NCBI RefSeq assembly: GCF_001544555.2
Contig: NZ_FCOK02000058.1
Span: forward strand, 1-62,600
DNA: 62,600 nucleotides
Source: Caballeronia udeis
GTDB lineage: Bacteria; Pseudomonadota; Gammaproteobacteria; Burkholderiales; Burkholderiaceae
Reading direction: 5' to 3'
This document shows, one piece after another, positions 27,422 through 35,495 of the stretch. The notes under the pieces were generated by a model, which did not search any database, was not told the DNA's origin, and saw nothing but the letters and a program-made list of their open reading frames with translations. The position numbers were made by a program, and so were the translations under genes. Numbering within the stretch: position 1 is the stretch's first letter; each line of letters starts with the position of its first letter.

Positions 27422-27805
27422 TCACTGGATTGGCGGCACAACGCCCAGCTTCTCCGCGAGCATGCGTTCATACACGCCGAAATGCAGGTCGACTTCCTCC
27501 TGGCTGACCGTCGTCACCGTGATGTTCACCTGCTCCGGCAGCAGACCGTGCACCACCGCAATCGCCGCTTCCAGTTGCGGCGCACACACGCTGTCTTCCA
27601 TCAGGGTCGTGCCGACGGCGATATCGTAGGTCTGTTCCTGCTGGAAGACGATCTCGACCAGCCGCGCGCTAGCACTCATGTTGTTGTCGATCGCCAGCCT
27701 CACGACCTCCGCCACGCTTCGCATTGTTTCAGTCGGAAAGCCTCTCGTCGCGCGCAGCCTGACGCGGTGTCTGCCCAGCGTGTGCCAGTCCGAATTGAAT
27801 TCCAT
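27422..27805 (-). CDS. uncharacterised protein, probably heat-shock controlled
   Basis: I do not recognise the family. The 127-residue product has no signal peptide or membrane segment, is mixed alpha/beta and acidic at its end (QVNITVTTVSQEEVDLHFGVYERML). ATG 27805 is preferred because GGAGGACACC precedes it. The gene is divergent from three Hsp20 genes, and a sigma-32-like promoter (CTTGAAA-N12-CCCCTATT) lies about 37 bases upstream, so it is probably co-induced with them. A role in proteostasis is a guess from context. Confidence 0.65.
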   Translation of the reverse strand: MEFNSDWHTLGRHRVRLRATRGFPTETMRSVAEVVRLAIDNNMSASARLVEIVFQQEQTYDIAVGTTLMEDSVCAPQLEAAIAVVHGLLPEQVNITVTTVSQEEVDLHFGVYERMLAEKLGVVPPIQ

Positions 27806-27841
27806 GGTGTCCTCCGCCTGGTCGTTGCGATGCACCGCGAC

Positions 27842-27868
27842 AATAGGGGCCGGCGGGCGATTTTCAAG
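27842..27868 (-). promoter_or_regulatory. sigma-32-like heat-shock promoter (leftward)
   Basis: On the minus strand CTTGAAA (27868-27862), a 12-base spacer and CCCCTATT (27849-27842) closely match the RpoH consensus CTTGAAA-N11-16-CCCCATNT. It directs transcription into the uncharacterised gene at 27422-27805 with a leader of about 30 bases. Confidence 0.6.
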
Positions 27869-27889
27869 ACCGGAATTTCACCACCACGC

Positions 27890-27917
27890 ATTGAAATTTT
27901 CGCTGTAGGGCCTATCT
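27890..27917 (+). promoter_or_regulatory. sigma-32-like heat-shock promoter (rightward)
   Basis: ATTGAAA ending at 27896, a 13-base spacer and GCCTATCT at 27910-27917 resemble the RpoH consensus (six of seven informative -10 bases). It would start the hsp20 transcript with a leader of about 125 bases. Confidence 0.5.
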
Positions 27918-28021
27918 TAGATTTCGCTCAGGCAGACGCGCTAGTGACATCAGGCGCGCTGCGTGTTTCGATTTGTTTGCCAGCGGCCTGGCAGGCGGAC
28001 TGGAGCGCGTAGGCCCGTTCG

Positions 28022-28044
28022 CCTCCATGCTGCATTCAAGGAGG
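28022..28044 (+). promoter_or_regulatory. possible RNA thermometer hairpin over the hsp20 ribosome site
   Basis: CCTCC at 28022-28026 can pair perfectly with GGAGG at 28040-28044, the Shine-Dalgarno of the first hsp20 gene (ATG 28053), with a 13-base loop that could add AUG/CAU pairs. Short helices masking the ribosome site are usual for heat-shock mRNAs of small heat-shock proteins. The stem is short; folding was judged by eye. Confidence 0.4.
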
Positions 28045-28052
28045 ATACGACC

Positions 28053-28493
28053 ATGAGTGATCTCTATTCCGGAACCGATCTATTCAGCGAATTCGACCGT
28101 CTGCAACGCCAGATGGAGAGTCTGTTCGGCGGCTTGCCGTCCAGCATCCGTTCCAGCCGCTTCGGCGCCTTCCCGCAGATCAACATCGGTACGACGGACG
28201 ACTCGATCGAGATCGTCGCGTTCGCCCCAGGCGTCGATGTTGCCGGGCTCGATGTAGCGATCGACAAGGGACTACTTACGATTAGCGGCGAGCGCAAGCC
28301 TGCGCAGTCCGATGCTGGCGATGACACCCGCACCTATGCGCAGGAGCGCTTCATCGGCGCTTTCCGCCGCGCGATCGAACTGCCGCAGAACGCCGACCCA
28401 GACAAGATACAGGCGCGCTATACCAATGGCTGCCTGTCGATCAGCGTCGGCAAGCGCGAATCGTCGAAGCCCAAGGCCATTACCGTCCAGTAA
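28053..28493 (+). CDS. Hsp20/alpha-crystallin family small heat-shock protein
   Basis: Small heat-shock chaperone of 146 residues: an N-terminal arm (LFSEFDRLQRQMESLFGG) then an alpha-crystallin domain at about 45-135 with IEIVAFAPGVDVAGLDVAIDKGLLTISGER and ERFIGAFRRAIELPQNADPD. AAGGAGG precedes ATG 28053; an earlier in-frame start is not family-like. It holds unfolding proteins as oligomers in the cytoplasm. First of three tandem hsp20 genes behind a sigma-32-like promoter. The C-terminal I-x-I anchor is weak (AITVQ). Confidence 0.93.
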   Translation: MSDLYSGTDLFSEFDRLQRQMESLFGGLPSSIRSSRFGAFPQINIGTTDDSIEIVAFAPGVDVAGLDVAIDKGLLTISGERKPAQSDAGDDTRTYAQERFIGAFRRAIELPQNADPDKIQARYTNGCLSISVGKRESSKPKAITVQ

Positions 28494-28516
28494 CGCAGCC
28501 ATCTAAGGAGCAAGCC

Positions 28517-28924
28517 ATGAACGACAAAACCCAAATTGCTGAGCGCGACCAGGAAGCGATAGCACGACGCGAGGGCAACCAGCCGGTACGGCGGATGACG
28601 CTCATGCCGGCCGTGGACGTGTTCGAGGACAGCCAGGGCATCACGCTGTGGGCGGATCTACCAGGCGTCACGAAAGAGAAGCTCGACGTGAAGGTGCACG
28701 ACGGCAATCTTTATATCGAAGCTGAAGCGGTTGTGCCGACACCCGCTGGTTTGCGGCTGCAGCACGCCGAGATTCGTGAACCGCGTTTCGCGCGGGCGTT
28801 CTCGCTGAGCCCGGACTTTGATACATCGAAGATCTTTGCAAACCTGCAGAACGGCGTGCTGAAGCTGACGATTCCGCGGCGCGACGAAGCACGGCCGCGA
28901 CAGATCGAGGTGCAGACGAACTGA
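28517..28924 (+). CDS. Hsp20/alpha-crystallin family small heat-shock protein
   Basis: The second tandem copy has 135 residues, 23 bases after the first with a clear AAGGAG site. The alpha-crystallin domain covers about 30-130 (VDVFEDSQGITLWADLPGVTKEKLDVKVHDGNLYIEAEA, then GVLKLTIPRRDEARPRQIEV). The ARAFSLSPDFDTSKIFANLQNG stretch is the usual dimerisation-loop region. It is divergent enough from the first copy to form mixed oligomers rather than be a recent duplicate. Confidence 0.93.
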   Translation: MNDKTQIAERDQEAIARREGNQPVRRMTLMPAVDVFEDSQGITLWADLPGVTKEKLDVKVHDGNLYIEAEAVVPTPAGLRLQHAEIREPRFARAFSLSPDFDTSKIFANLQNGVLKLTIPRRDEARPRQIEVQTN

Positions 28925-28960
28925 GCTGGAAGACCAGTAACGAGGACAGGAGAAAAAGCG

Positions 28961-28982
28961 GTGGCGGCCGCGAGGTCGCCAC
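28961..28982 (+). promoter_or_regulatory. stem-loop with GCGA tetraloop between hsp20 genes
   Basis: GTGGCGGCC at 28961-28969 pairs with GGTCGCCAC at 28974-28982 (9 bp, one G-U) around a GCGA loop of the GNRA class. It follows the second hsp20 stop by 37 bases and has no T-run, so mRNA stabilisation or partial attenuation is likelier than termination. Confidence 0.5.
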
Positions 28983-29015
28983 CCTTCGGTTCGTGGAGGC
29001 GCGGATGCTGGCTGC

Positions 29016-29045
29016 CTGGCATCTGCCGCCCTGGTATCTGCCGCG
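29016..29045 (+). repeat. 15-base tandem repeat
   Basis: CTGGCATCTGCCGCC is followed directly by CTGGTATCTGCCGCG, two units differing at two bases, in the 284-base interval between the second and third hsp20 genes. The interval holds no convincing gene. Confidence 0.5.
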
Positions 29046-29208
29046 TTACGCCCGACGGTAACTGGCAGTTGCTGACGCGCAGCGCGAACGGTGACGCCAG
29101 GCGGACGGTGGCCACTCGGGGAGCGCCAGGCACGTCCACAGAACCGTTGCGGTCGAAGCGCAATGACGGATATCCGGATTTTTCTGCTAGACCATCGAGG
29201 AGCATAAG

Positions 29209-29772
29209 ATGAACGCCGACCTGAAAAAGTGGAACCCCTTCAAATTTCTCCGCGGTTCAGGGCGCAAGCCCGATGCCGACAGTCCCCAAAATCCGTCGGC
29301 GAGCGATCCGTGGCGTGCTGGGTGGCCTGACATTGCGCGACTTTTCTCCCGCGATCCGTGGCGTGCGATGGAGGATTTCTTTCACGATCCGTTTGCAGCC
29401 CGCGGCTCGCTCGAACGATGGTTTGGCGACTTCAGCTCATCGCGTTTCCAGCCGCGCATCGACGTGGTCGACGAGGGGAAGATACTGCATGTAAGCGTAG
29501 AGCTGCCAGGCATGGAGCGGGAGGATCTGACCGTCAGCGTCGAGGACGGAGCGCTGGTGTTGCGCGGCGAGAAAAAGCAGGATGTGCACAGCGAGGAAGA
29601 CGGCTGCTATCGGCTTGAGCGCGCATATGGGGCTTTCACGCGTACGATCCCAATGCCGGAAAACGCCGATCCCGACCACGCTCTCGCAAAGTTTGACAAG
29701 GGCGTGCTGACGTTGACTGTGCCGAAACAGGAGGCGCTTCGATCCGCGAGCCACACGATCGATATTGGCTAG
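29209..29772 (+). CDS. Hsp20/alpha-crystallin family small heat-shock protein
   Basis: The third copy, 187 residues, has a long N-terminal arm rich in DPW and FSRDPW repeats (about 1-75) and then the alpha-crystallin domain (LHVSVELPGMEREDLTVSVEDGALVLRGEKKQDV, YRLERAYGAFTRTIPMPENADPDHALAKFDKGVLTLTVPK). A GAGGAGCATAAG ribosome site precedes the ATG. The arm repeats GVLGG/DPWRAGW-like units and may bind clients. Resembles the Hsp20 class often found beside other stress genes in Burkholderiaceae. Confidence 0.92.
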   Translation: MNADLKKWNPFKFLRGSGRKPDADSPQNPSASDPWRAGWPDIARLFSRDPWRAMEDFFHDPFAARGSLERWFGDFSSSRFQPRIDVVDEGKILHVSVELPGMEREDLTVSVEDGALVLRGEKKQDVHSEEDGCYRLERAYGAFTRTIPMPENADPDHALAKFDKGVLTLTVPKQEALRSASHTIDIG

Positions 29773-29819
29773 CGTTGGGCGGCGACGTTGCGCTTGCGAG
29801 GTGAATGAATGGGAGTAGC

Positions 29820-29870
29820 TCGGTCGTTAGCTCAGTTGGTAGCTCAGTTGGTAGCTCAGTTGGTAGAGCA
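29820..29870 (+). repeat. tRNA 5' fragment with D-arm triplicated
   Basis: CGGTCGTTAGCTCAGTTGG looks like the acceptor strand and D-arm of a tRNA (Lys-type by sequence), but the 12-base unit TAGCTCAGTTGG occurs three times in tandem (29828-29839, 29840-29851, 29852-29863) before TAGAGCA. No anticodon or T-arm follows, so this is not a functional tRNA. The rest of 29773-30049 holds nothing I can call. Confidence 0.7.
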
Positions 29871-30049
29871 ACGCACCCGCACGTGCTCTACGACCGCGGC
29901 CGGCTTGCTGTCAGCGGCGGAAAATGATGCATCTGCTAGAAGACTTTGAGCAATGCCAGTAGAGGCCTAGCCGGGGTCGTTCGCCCCGCGTCGCATGGCG
30001 CCCCCATTCAAGTTCGCCGGGCAGCGGCGAGAATATCGATTTGCATGAT

Positions 30050-30071
30050 GCCCCCCGGACGTCCGGGAGGC
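30050..30071 (-). terminator. possible terminator hairpin after the OmpA-family gene
   Basis: GCCCCCCGGAC and GTCCGGGAGGC form an 11-bp near-perfect inverted repeat centred at 30060/30061, ten bases after the OmpA-family stop. No T-run follows on that strand, so termination efficiency is doubtful. Confidence 0.4.
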
Positions 30072-30081
30072 GCATGTGAAG

Positions 30082-31194
30082 CTACCGAATGCCAGTCGCT
30101 TCGACTTCGACGCGGCGATCCGGCGCGAGACAAGCGATTAATCGCTTGGTTGCTTTAGTGCCGCGGCACTCACCGGGCTTCGTAACCGGATCCGAGCCGT
30201 CGACTCCGCGGGCCGATACCTTGCTGGTGGAAATCCCTGAGGACTGCATCAGAGCGGTCTTAACCGCTTCAGCACGACGAGTCGAAAGGTCCAGGTTATA
30301 CGCACTGGGACCAAGTCGATCAGTGTGTCCAGTCACTTCGATAGCGCCGAAGTTGCCGCCTCGAAGCTCTGCGGCCAGCTTATCCAGGGCCTGTCGACCT
30401 GAAGAGCTCAGCGTCGCCTTGTCGAAGTCAAATAAAGAATCTGCCGAGAGCGTCACCTTCTTTGCAGGCGGGGGAGCCGGCACAACTGCCACCGGTTCCG
30501 GCGCAGGACCGATCGGTTCCGGAGCCGTTGGTGAAACCGGTTGCGATTTTTGCCCGAACCTATAGAGCAAGCCGACCGAGACAAGGTCGATGTCGCCTTT
30601 GTTGCCCACGGCGTCGTTAATGCGGTAGCGTTCCACTTCTCCGCGCATTGCCAGCGCTTGTGTGATCTGGTACTGAAGGCCCACGCCGAGCTTATAGTTA
30701 AAGCCTCGCTTGCTCGGGCTCGGATCGAGCGCTCGAACGGCTCCGCTTCCGCTGAACGAGTCGCTAGCGTTAGCGTAAGTTGCGCCCACCCGGCCGAAGA
30801 CAGAGAAGTTTCCAGTGATTGGCAAAAGGCCAACCGCGTCGAGATTTCCGCCTTTCAGCTTCAGGCTGCCGTCCAAATTGCCGGCGGGTACTGTAGTTGC
30901 ATGAAAGCTAAATTTTCCCAAATCGAAGTATCCGGCTTCGAGGGCGAAATACCTGTTGAACTGGTAACCGCCAAAAATCTTGTAGCCCAGGTCGCGTTCG
31001 TCATTGTTGATCGAGCTCGTAGCGAAACCGCTAGCCTGCAGTCCGCCGCGGATTCTGCCATCGTCGATCGTTGCATGCGACTGACCAACATTCGCGCCAC
31101 CATACCAGCCTGAGTCCTGCGCCGTGGCGATCCGGCTACCGATGACGGTGAGCGCAATCAGAACCACTTTCACCGAAACCGCTATTGTCTTCAA
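30082..31194 (-). CDS. OmpA family outer-membrane protein
   Basis: The 370-residue product has a signal peptide (about 1-25, ending GSRIATAQ), an eight-strand beta-barrel region to about 215 (GWYGGANVGQS, GYKIFGGYQFNRYFALEAGYFDLG, ending LVSVGLLYRFG), a proline-rich linker (PTAPEPIGPAPEP) and an OmpA peptidoglycan-binding domain (LFDFDKATLSSSGRQALDKL, VTGHTDRLGPSAYNLDLSTRRAEAVK). It anchors the outer membrane to the wall. The TTG at 31194 with GGAGAG just upstream gives a clean signal peptide; an upstream start at 31281 would add 29 unlike residues. CRGTKATKRLIACLAPDRRVEVE holds the usual disulphide pair. Confidence 0.88.
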   Translation of the reverse strand: MKTIAVSVKVVLIALTVIGSRIATAQDSGWYGGANVGQSHATIDDGRIRGGLQASGFATSSINNDERDLGYKIFGGYQFNRYFALEAGYFDLGKFSFHATTVPAGNLDGSLKLKGGNLDAVGLLPITGNFSVFGRVGATYANASDSFSGSGAVRALDPSPSKRGFNYKLGVGLQYQITQALAMRGEVERYRINDAVGNKGDIDLVSVGLLYRFGQKSQPVSPTAPEPIGPAPEPVAVVPAPPPAKKVTLSADSLFDFDKATLSSSGRQALDKLAAELRGGNFGAIEVTGHTDRLGPSAYNLDLSTRRAEAVKTALMQSSGISTSKVSARGVDGSDPVTKPGECRGTKATKRLIACLAPDRRVEVEATGIR

Positions 31195-31335
31195 GATTCT
31201 CTCCAGGAGAATTGACGCGCTGCCAGATGCCGCATCAAGGCCGCGTCTGGACATGTTGTGAGCCCTATAGCACCCGATCACTATTCCGAACGGGTGTAGA
31301 GACAGCCCAAAAATGACAGGGTTGTTTGTTCGTGC

Positions 31336-33333
31336 TTATTGACCTGGGACGTTGATGACGGTGTTCACTAACGTCACTGACGCTCCCAAGGAGATCAATC
31401 GGCCGTTGACAGTCACGACCGCTGCGTTGCCCGCGGTCGAGACCGTCACGCCTGACTGGCTAATAACCGTACCGGCGAACGTCCCGCCTCCGGCTCCGTT
31501 GATCGTGGCAGCGGTACCGACTTGCCAGAACACGTTCTTGGCTTGCGCGCCATTGGTGAGGATGACGCTTTGGGGACTACCCGGGCCACCCACAGTCAGC
31601 GTGGTTGCCATCTGAAAGACCCAGACTGCGTTGGCATTGCCTTGGCCATCGAGTGTTAGCGGACCGCCCGTGATTCCGAATGAGCCCGCGGCCGCGGTGT
31701 ACACACCCGGAGTTAGCACGAGGTTGGCCAAATTGCCGGCGCCGGGATTGGGCCCACCGGGCATTGCTACGAGCGCGTTATACGCGGCACGCGCGTCGAC
31801 ACTCGCCTGCGTCGCGATAGCAAAGGTTGCTGCGGTTCCTTCCGACGGGCACTGAATTGTCGGTGGGGGCGCTGCCGTGTAGATCAGGCCGTTCACTAAT
31901 CCCTGATTCAGCGTCGTTTCCGTGTAGGTGCATCCCAGCCCCGAGTCATGGAAGCCTGTAACTGCGGTGGAAACGGCAGTAGTGCCGATGTCACCATTGA
32001 TTGTTGTCAGCGTGCCCGAGTTGGTCATCCCGGCGGATCCGCCATAGGTTCCAAATGGAGTCACTGCGCCGAGCGAGACAGGCGCCAAGCAAGCGGAGCT
32101 TGCAGGGGCGGTTGTAAACGTCCAGGCAAAGTCACCGGCCAATACGTTCGCGGGCACCGCCAATGTAGCCACGCCGCTAACTCCGCCCTTAATCGTCGCC
32201 GTGTAGCTCGCGCCACTGCTTAGCGGGGTAAGCGGCGTGAACGTGGCGATGGTTCCGGTGGCAGCATCGAGCGTCACCGAGCCTGCAATGACAGGCGCTG
32301 AGCCAGGCCCGGTCACCAGGAAGTTAGCCGCATTGACCTTCGTGGGGTCCATCCGAACACCAGCAGGCAGGCTAAACGTCGCGTTGACGCTCGAGTTTCC
32401 GCAGACCGCGGCGCCAGGCGACGGGCTGACGGACAGTACCGATATATTCGCCGGCGTTGAGGGCGATGAAGGCGTCGTCGGCGGGGCTACTGTGGAGGTT
32501 GTAAAAGTCCACACATAATCACTTGACGCTGGCAGTGCCGCTTGGTTTCCGGCGAGCGCGTTGCCAGCAAGGTCCGTCGCCGCGGCACTCACCCTTACGG
32601 TATAGGTAGCACCTGTAGCAAGCGCCCCGACTGGTGTGAACACGACAGTCTCGCTGCCGACCGCATAGCTTACGACACCAGCGGGCGACGAGCAGGGCGC
32701 CGCGCAAGTCACCGTAACGCTAGCCGCGTTGAGCGTGTTGGAGGACATCTCCTTGCTGAACACCGCGCTGATCGCCGTGTTCACTGGCACACCCATGGTG
32801 GAACCGGTATTCGCCGTCGCCGGCATAGTCAAAGTGACCCTCGGTCGCGTCAAATCAGCAGTCGCGCCGGTTGTAAAATTCCAGACGAACGGGTTGAGCA
32901 ATGCGAGCCCGGTTGCCACGCTTTTCGCGCCGGTGATCGTCGCTGTATAGCGTGTCAATGGCGCAAGCGTGGTCCCGGAGCCAACCGAAAACGTGGCATT
33001 GCTGCCGGTCGCGTCAAGCGCTAACGTACCTGCCGGATTGGAGCAAGGTGCGGCGCACGTCACCGTAAATGTCGCAGCGCCGGTAAGCGGGCTAACCGGC
33101 TCACTGAAGGCGGCGGTGATCGAACGCACGTTGATTGGTATCCCGGTGGCACCGTTCGCCGGCGCGACGGCAGTTATCGTGGGTGGTGACAGCGGCGTAT
33201 TACTGCCGACGCCGCCCGTACCTAAAATGCCGTCCCGGCCGCTATTGCCGCCGCCACAACCCGCCACCAAGACGCTGAGTACCAAGGCGCCGAGCCAGGG
33301 CCTGAGGTAGAAAGCGCGTTTCGAACTTACCAT
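31336..33333 (-). CDS. Ig-like repeat lipoprotein with DUF3494 ice-binding domain
   Basis: Exported protein of 665 residues. A lipoprotein signal (LGALVLSVLVAGCGGG) gives a lipidated Cys at about 22. Three bacterial Ig-like (Big_5) domains follow, each with a PPTITAVAPANGATGIPINV-, TAAFSEPV- or VNTAISAVFSKEM-like start and a YxVWTFTT ending. The last 220 residues form a DUF3494 (IBP-1) beta-solenoid: FGTYGGSAGMTNSGTLTTINGDIGT, LTPGVYTAAAG, LDGQGNANAVWVFQM, FWQVGTAATI and FAGTVISQSGVTV. Such domains bind ice or act as cell-surface adhesins. ATG 33333 has AAAAGGA upstream; longer in-frame starts precede it. Confidence 0.9.
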   Translation of the reverse strand: MVSSKRAFYLRPWLGALVLSVLVAGCGGGNSGRDGILGTGGVGSNTPLSPPTITAVAPANGATGIPINVRSITAAFSEPVSPLTGAATFTVTCAAPCSNPAGTLALDATGSNATFSVGSGTTLAPLTRYTATITGAKSVATGLALLNPFVWNFTTGATADLTRPRVTLTMPATANTGSTMGVPVNTAISAVFSKEMSSNTLNAASVTVTCAAPCSSPAGVVSYAVGSETVVFTPVGALATGATYTVRVSAAATDLAGNALAGNQAALPASSDYVWTFTTSTVAPPTTPSSPSTPANISVLSVSPSPGAAVCGNSSVNATFSLPAGVRMDPTKVNAANFLVTGPGSAPVIAGSVTLDAATGTIATFTPLTPLSSGASYTATIKGGVSGVATLAVPANVLAGDFAWTFTTAPASSACLAPVSLGAVTPFGTYGGSAGMTNSGTLTTINGDIGTTAVSTAVTGFHDSGLGCTYTETTLNQGLVNGLIYTAAPPPTIQCPSEGTAATFAIATQASVDARAAYNALVAMPGGPNPGAGNLANLVLTPGVYTAAAGSFGITGGPLTLDGQGNANAVWVFQMATTLTVGGPGSPQSVILTNGAQAKNVFWQVGTAATINGAGGGTFAGTVISQSGVTVSTAGNAAVVTVNGRLISLGASVTLVNTVINVPGQ

Positions 33334-34079
33334 TCCAATCCTTTTCGCCCGTTTGGCCATTGCATCCACAGGATGAGCACGGCTTTTCCGGACACAGTGT
33401 TTGACACCCAGCGGCAGGGAACAATTTGTAATATCTTTTAGATGGCCGGAGTATCGTCTTCTGGCTCTGCGCTGTACATGCTTATTTCTTTGCATCCCTG
33501 ACAACATTCAAAACTGTTGTTTCCATGCGGATCATCAACTCAACTATCGACTCACCAACTCATCAATCGCGCGAAAAACGGTGGATATTGCCGATAGCTG
33601 GAGCACTCTCGAACCAACAGAGCTATTTGACCGAATGCTGCTTTATCACGGGACAAGGCGGGGGTGGACTTTCCTGCCCAGCCGACTGAGTGCCGCACAT
33701 ATGCACTTGGAGTTCCTCGCAGACTGCGTTAGCAAAAACACACGCACGCGGTCCCCTAACAAACAGCTATACCACTTTAGAAATTAGTATTCCTCTCAAC
33801 TCCGCATCGGATCGAGCCAAGTTCTTTAGCCCGACGGAACCTCCTTGTGCATATTAGTTCGTAGTGCCGTGATCCGTTCGGTAATTGGTTCCACGGTTAC
33901 CTTAAAAGTGTTCGTGTGTCGGTAATTTTTGCGAAAACGAACTAGTGCTATAGGAATGGCTGCGAGGCGCAAATGGTTACATTTGTTCTTGGAGCAAACG
34001 GTCAACGCTTGTCACTAAGGACGCGTTATCAGAGACAGCACCGCGTTAATCGGCCGTCGCACACTAAAGGATCTAAACC
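33334..34079. other. 746-base interval without a convincing gene
   Basis: AT-richer than its surroundings. A plus-strand open frame of 128 codons (33401-33787) has no ribosome site and resembles nothing I know. The right part presumably holds the promoter of the small exported protein at 34080, but no clear -35/-10 pair could be fixed. Confidence 0.5.
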
Positions 34080-34568
34080 ATGAAAAAGATTATCGCTGCT
34101 CTCGCCTCCGCCCTTCTCGTGTCGACCGCTTTCGCACAAACGGCGGCGCCGGCGAGTGCAACAACGGAGACGGGCAAAGCCCAATTGGAGGCAAACCATA
34201 AAAAGGCCGACGCGCAAAAAACGGCCAACGAAAAGAAAGCAGACGCGTCTCAGGATGCTGCGAAGGCCCAAGCGTCTGCTAATGAAGACAAGACTTCAGC
34301 GCAAGCCGATGCCGACAAGGACGCCGCGAAGGTCGCAAAGGCAGACACCCCCAAGGAAGCCTCGGCCGCGCGAGTCGAGGCAATGAAATCGCAGAAGAAA
34401 GCGAACAAGAAAAAGAGCGAAGCCCAGGCTAAAGCAAATGCGAAGAAGCAGGACGCAAACAAGGACGCTTCTGTCGCACAAGCCAAGGCCGACAAGGCAA
34501 AGGTTGAGGCACAAGGTGATGCAAACAACACAGCCGCCGACGCGAAGGTTGACGCAGCCAAGAAGTAA
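34080..34568 (+). CDS. exported Ala/Lys-rich low-complexity protein
   Basis: The 162-residue product begins with a signal peptide (KKIIAALASALLVSTAFAQ). The mature part is almost entirely Ala, Lys, Asp, Glu and Gln (KADAQKTANEKKADASQDAAK pattern), expected to be a long charged helix or coiled coil in the periplasm. No catalytic motif. First of five small exported genes on this strand. Function unknown; similar Lys/Ala-rich periplasmic proteins are stress-associated in related genera. Confidence 0.72.
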   Translation: MKKIIAALASALLVSTAFAQTAAPASATTETGKAQLEANHKKADAQKTANEKKADASQDAAKAQASANEDKTSAQADADKDAAKVAKADTPKEASAARVEAMKSQKKANKKKSEAQAKANAKKQDANKDASVAQAKADKAKVEAQGDANNTAADAKVDAAKK

Positions 34569-34698
34569 TTGACCAATGGCAGGGAGCGTTCAATGTGGAT
34601 GCCCCCTGCCTCGCACTCAAGAACTCGGATGGTTCACGTTTCGATCTCGTCCTTTGATGCGGTTTCAAAGATTCGTTCGCACGCTTTCGGAGACCACA

Positions 34699-34953
34699 AT
34701 GAAAATAAAATTTACCCTGGGTTTTGCAGCTTTAGCACTAACGTTGGCGACAGGTCAATCGCACGCAGCTGGATGTCTAAAAGGCGCGGCAGTTGGTGGC
34801 GTTGGTGGGCACTTTGTCGGCAGTGGTCACGCGGTATTGGGCGCTGCCGGCGGGTGCCTGGTCGGTCGACACATGGCCAACAAGAAAGCCAAGGAAGATG
34901 CTGAGGCGAGAAGAGACGCACACGTGGCACACCAACCGGCACCCGGCGGCTAG
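34699..34953 (+). CDS. small exported glycine-zipper protein
   Basis: 84 residues: signal peptide (IKFTLGFAALALTLATGQSHA), then a Gly-zipper stretch GAAVGGVGGHFVGSGHAVLGAAGGCLVG that can insert as two tight helices, and a short charged tail (HMANKKAKEDAEARRDAH). Glycine-zipper 2TM proteins sit in the envelope. The ATG at 34699 gives a proper signal peptide, so upstream in-frame codons are excluded. Confidence 0.75.
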   Translation: MKIKFTLGFAALALTLATGQSHAAGCLKGAAVGGVGGHFVGSGHAVLGAAGGCLVGRHMANKKAKEDAEARRDAHVAHQPAPGG

Positions 34954-34978
34954 ACACCTTCTTTCAGAGAGTTAAAGC

Positions 34979-35425
34979 ATGAAAACGAAAACTGTTGTGC
35001 TGCTCTTGGCCGCAGCCTTAACTGCTGCACCGCTGACCGTATTCGCGCAAGAATGGCATCCGTCCTCGGCAGGTGGTCCCGAGAATCACGGCCGCCCCTA
35101 TGATCAAAACGGGTATGGCGACCAGGCGCATTCTGGCGATCGGGGCAAGTCTGGTGATCAACGTCGCCCTGACGAGAACGGTTGGCACGGTGGCGAACAG
35201 GCTGATAATCGCCGCGGCGGCCCCATCCCGCATCTGGATTGGCACAAGGGAGATCGGTTGCCCAACGAATACCGGGATCGAAATTACATAGTGGATGATT
35301 GGCGCGGGCATGGACTTCATCAGCCTCCACGCGGGTATCACTGGGTTGGTGTCGATGGAGACTATGTCCTCGCAGCGGTGGCGACCGGTGTCATCGCAAA
35401 CATTCTGCTCTCACCGCAGCGGTAG
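34979..35425 (+). CDS. RcnB family periplasmic protein
   Basis: 148 residues with a signal peptide (KTVVLLLAAALTAAPLTVFAQ), a Gly/Asp/Arg/His-rich middle and a C-terminal RcnB-like domain (LPNEYRDRNYIVDDWRGHGLHQPPRGYHWVGVDGDYVLAAVATGVI). RcnB in Escherichia coli modulates nickel/cobalt efflux; many homologues have unknown roles. It sits 25 bases after the glycine-zipper gene and before the His-rich lipoprotein, suggesting metal or envelope stress response. Confidence 0.82.
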   Translation: MKTKTVVLLLAAALTAAPLTVFAQEWHPSSAGGPENHGRPYDQNGYGDQAHSGDRGKSGDQRRPDENGWHGGEQADNRRGGPIPHLDWHKGDRLPNEYRDRNYIVDDWRGHGLHQPPRGYHWVGVDGDYVLAAVATGVIANILLSPQR

Positions 35426-35495
35426 CTGCGCAAACAAAATCTTTAATCCGCCAGCTCAATATGGTCCGCTGACGACCAACACGAGAGAGTGAATT

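Noticed and set aside
29820..29870. tRNA gene
   Set aside because: Has a D-arm but no anticodon arm or T-arm; a fragment only.
33401..33787. 128-codon plus-strand frame upstream of the small exported cassette
   Set aside because: No ribosome site, no recognised sequence, partly overlaps the leader of the ice-binding lipoprotein.
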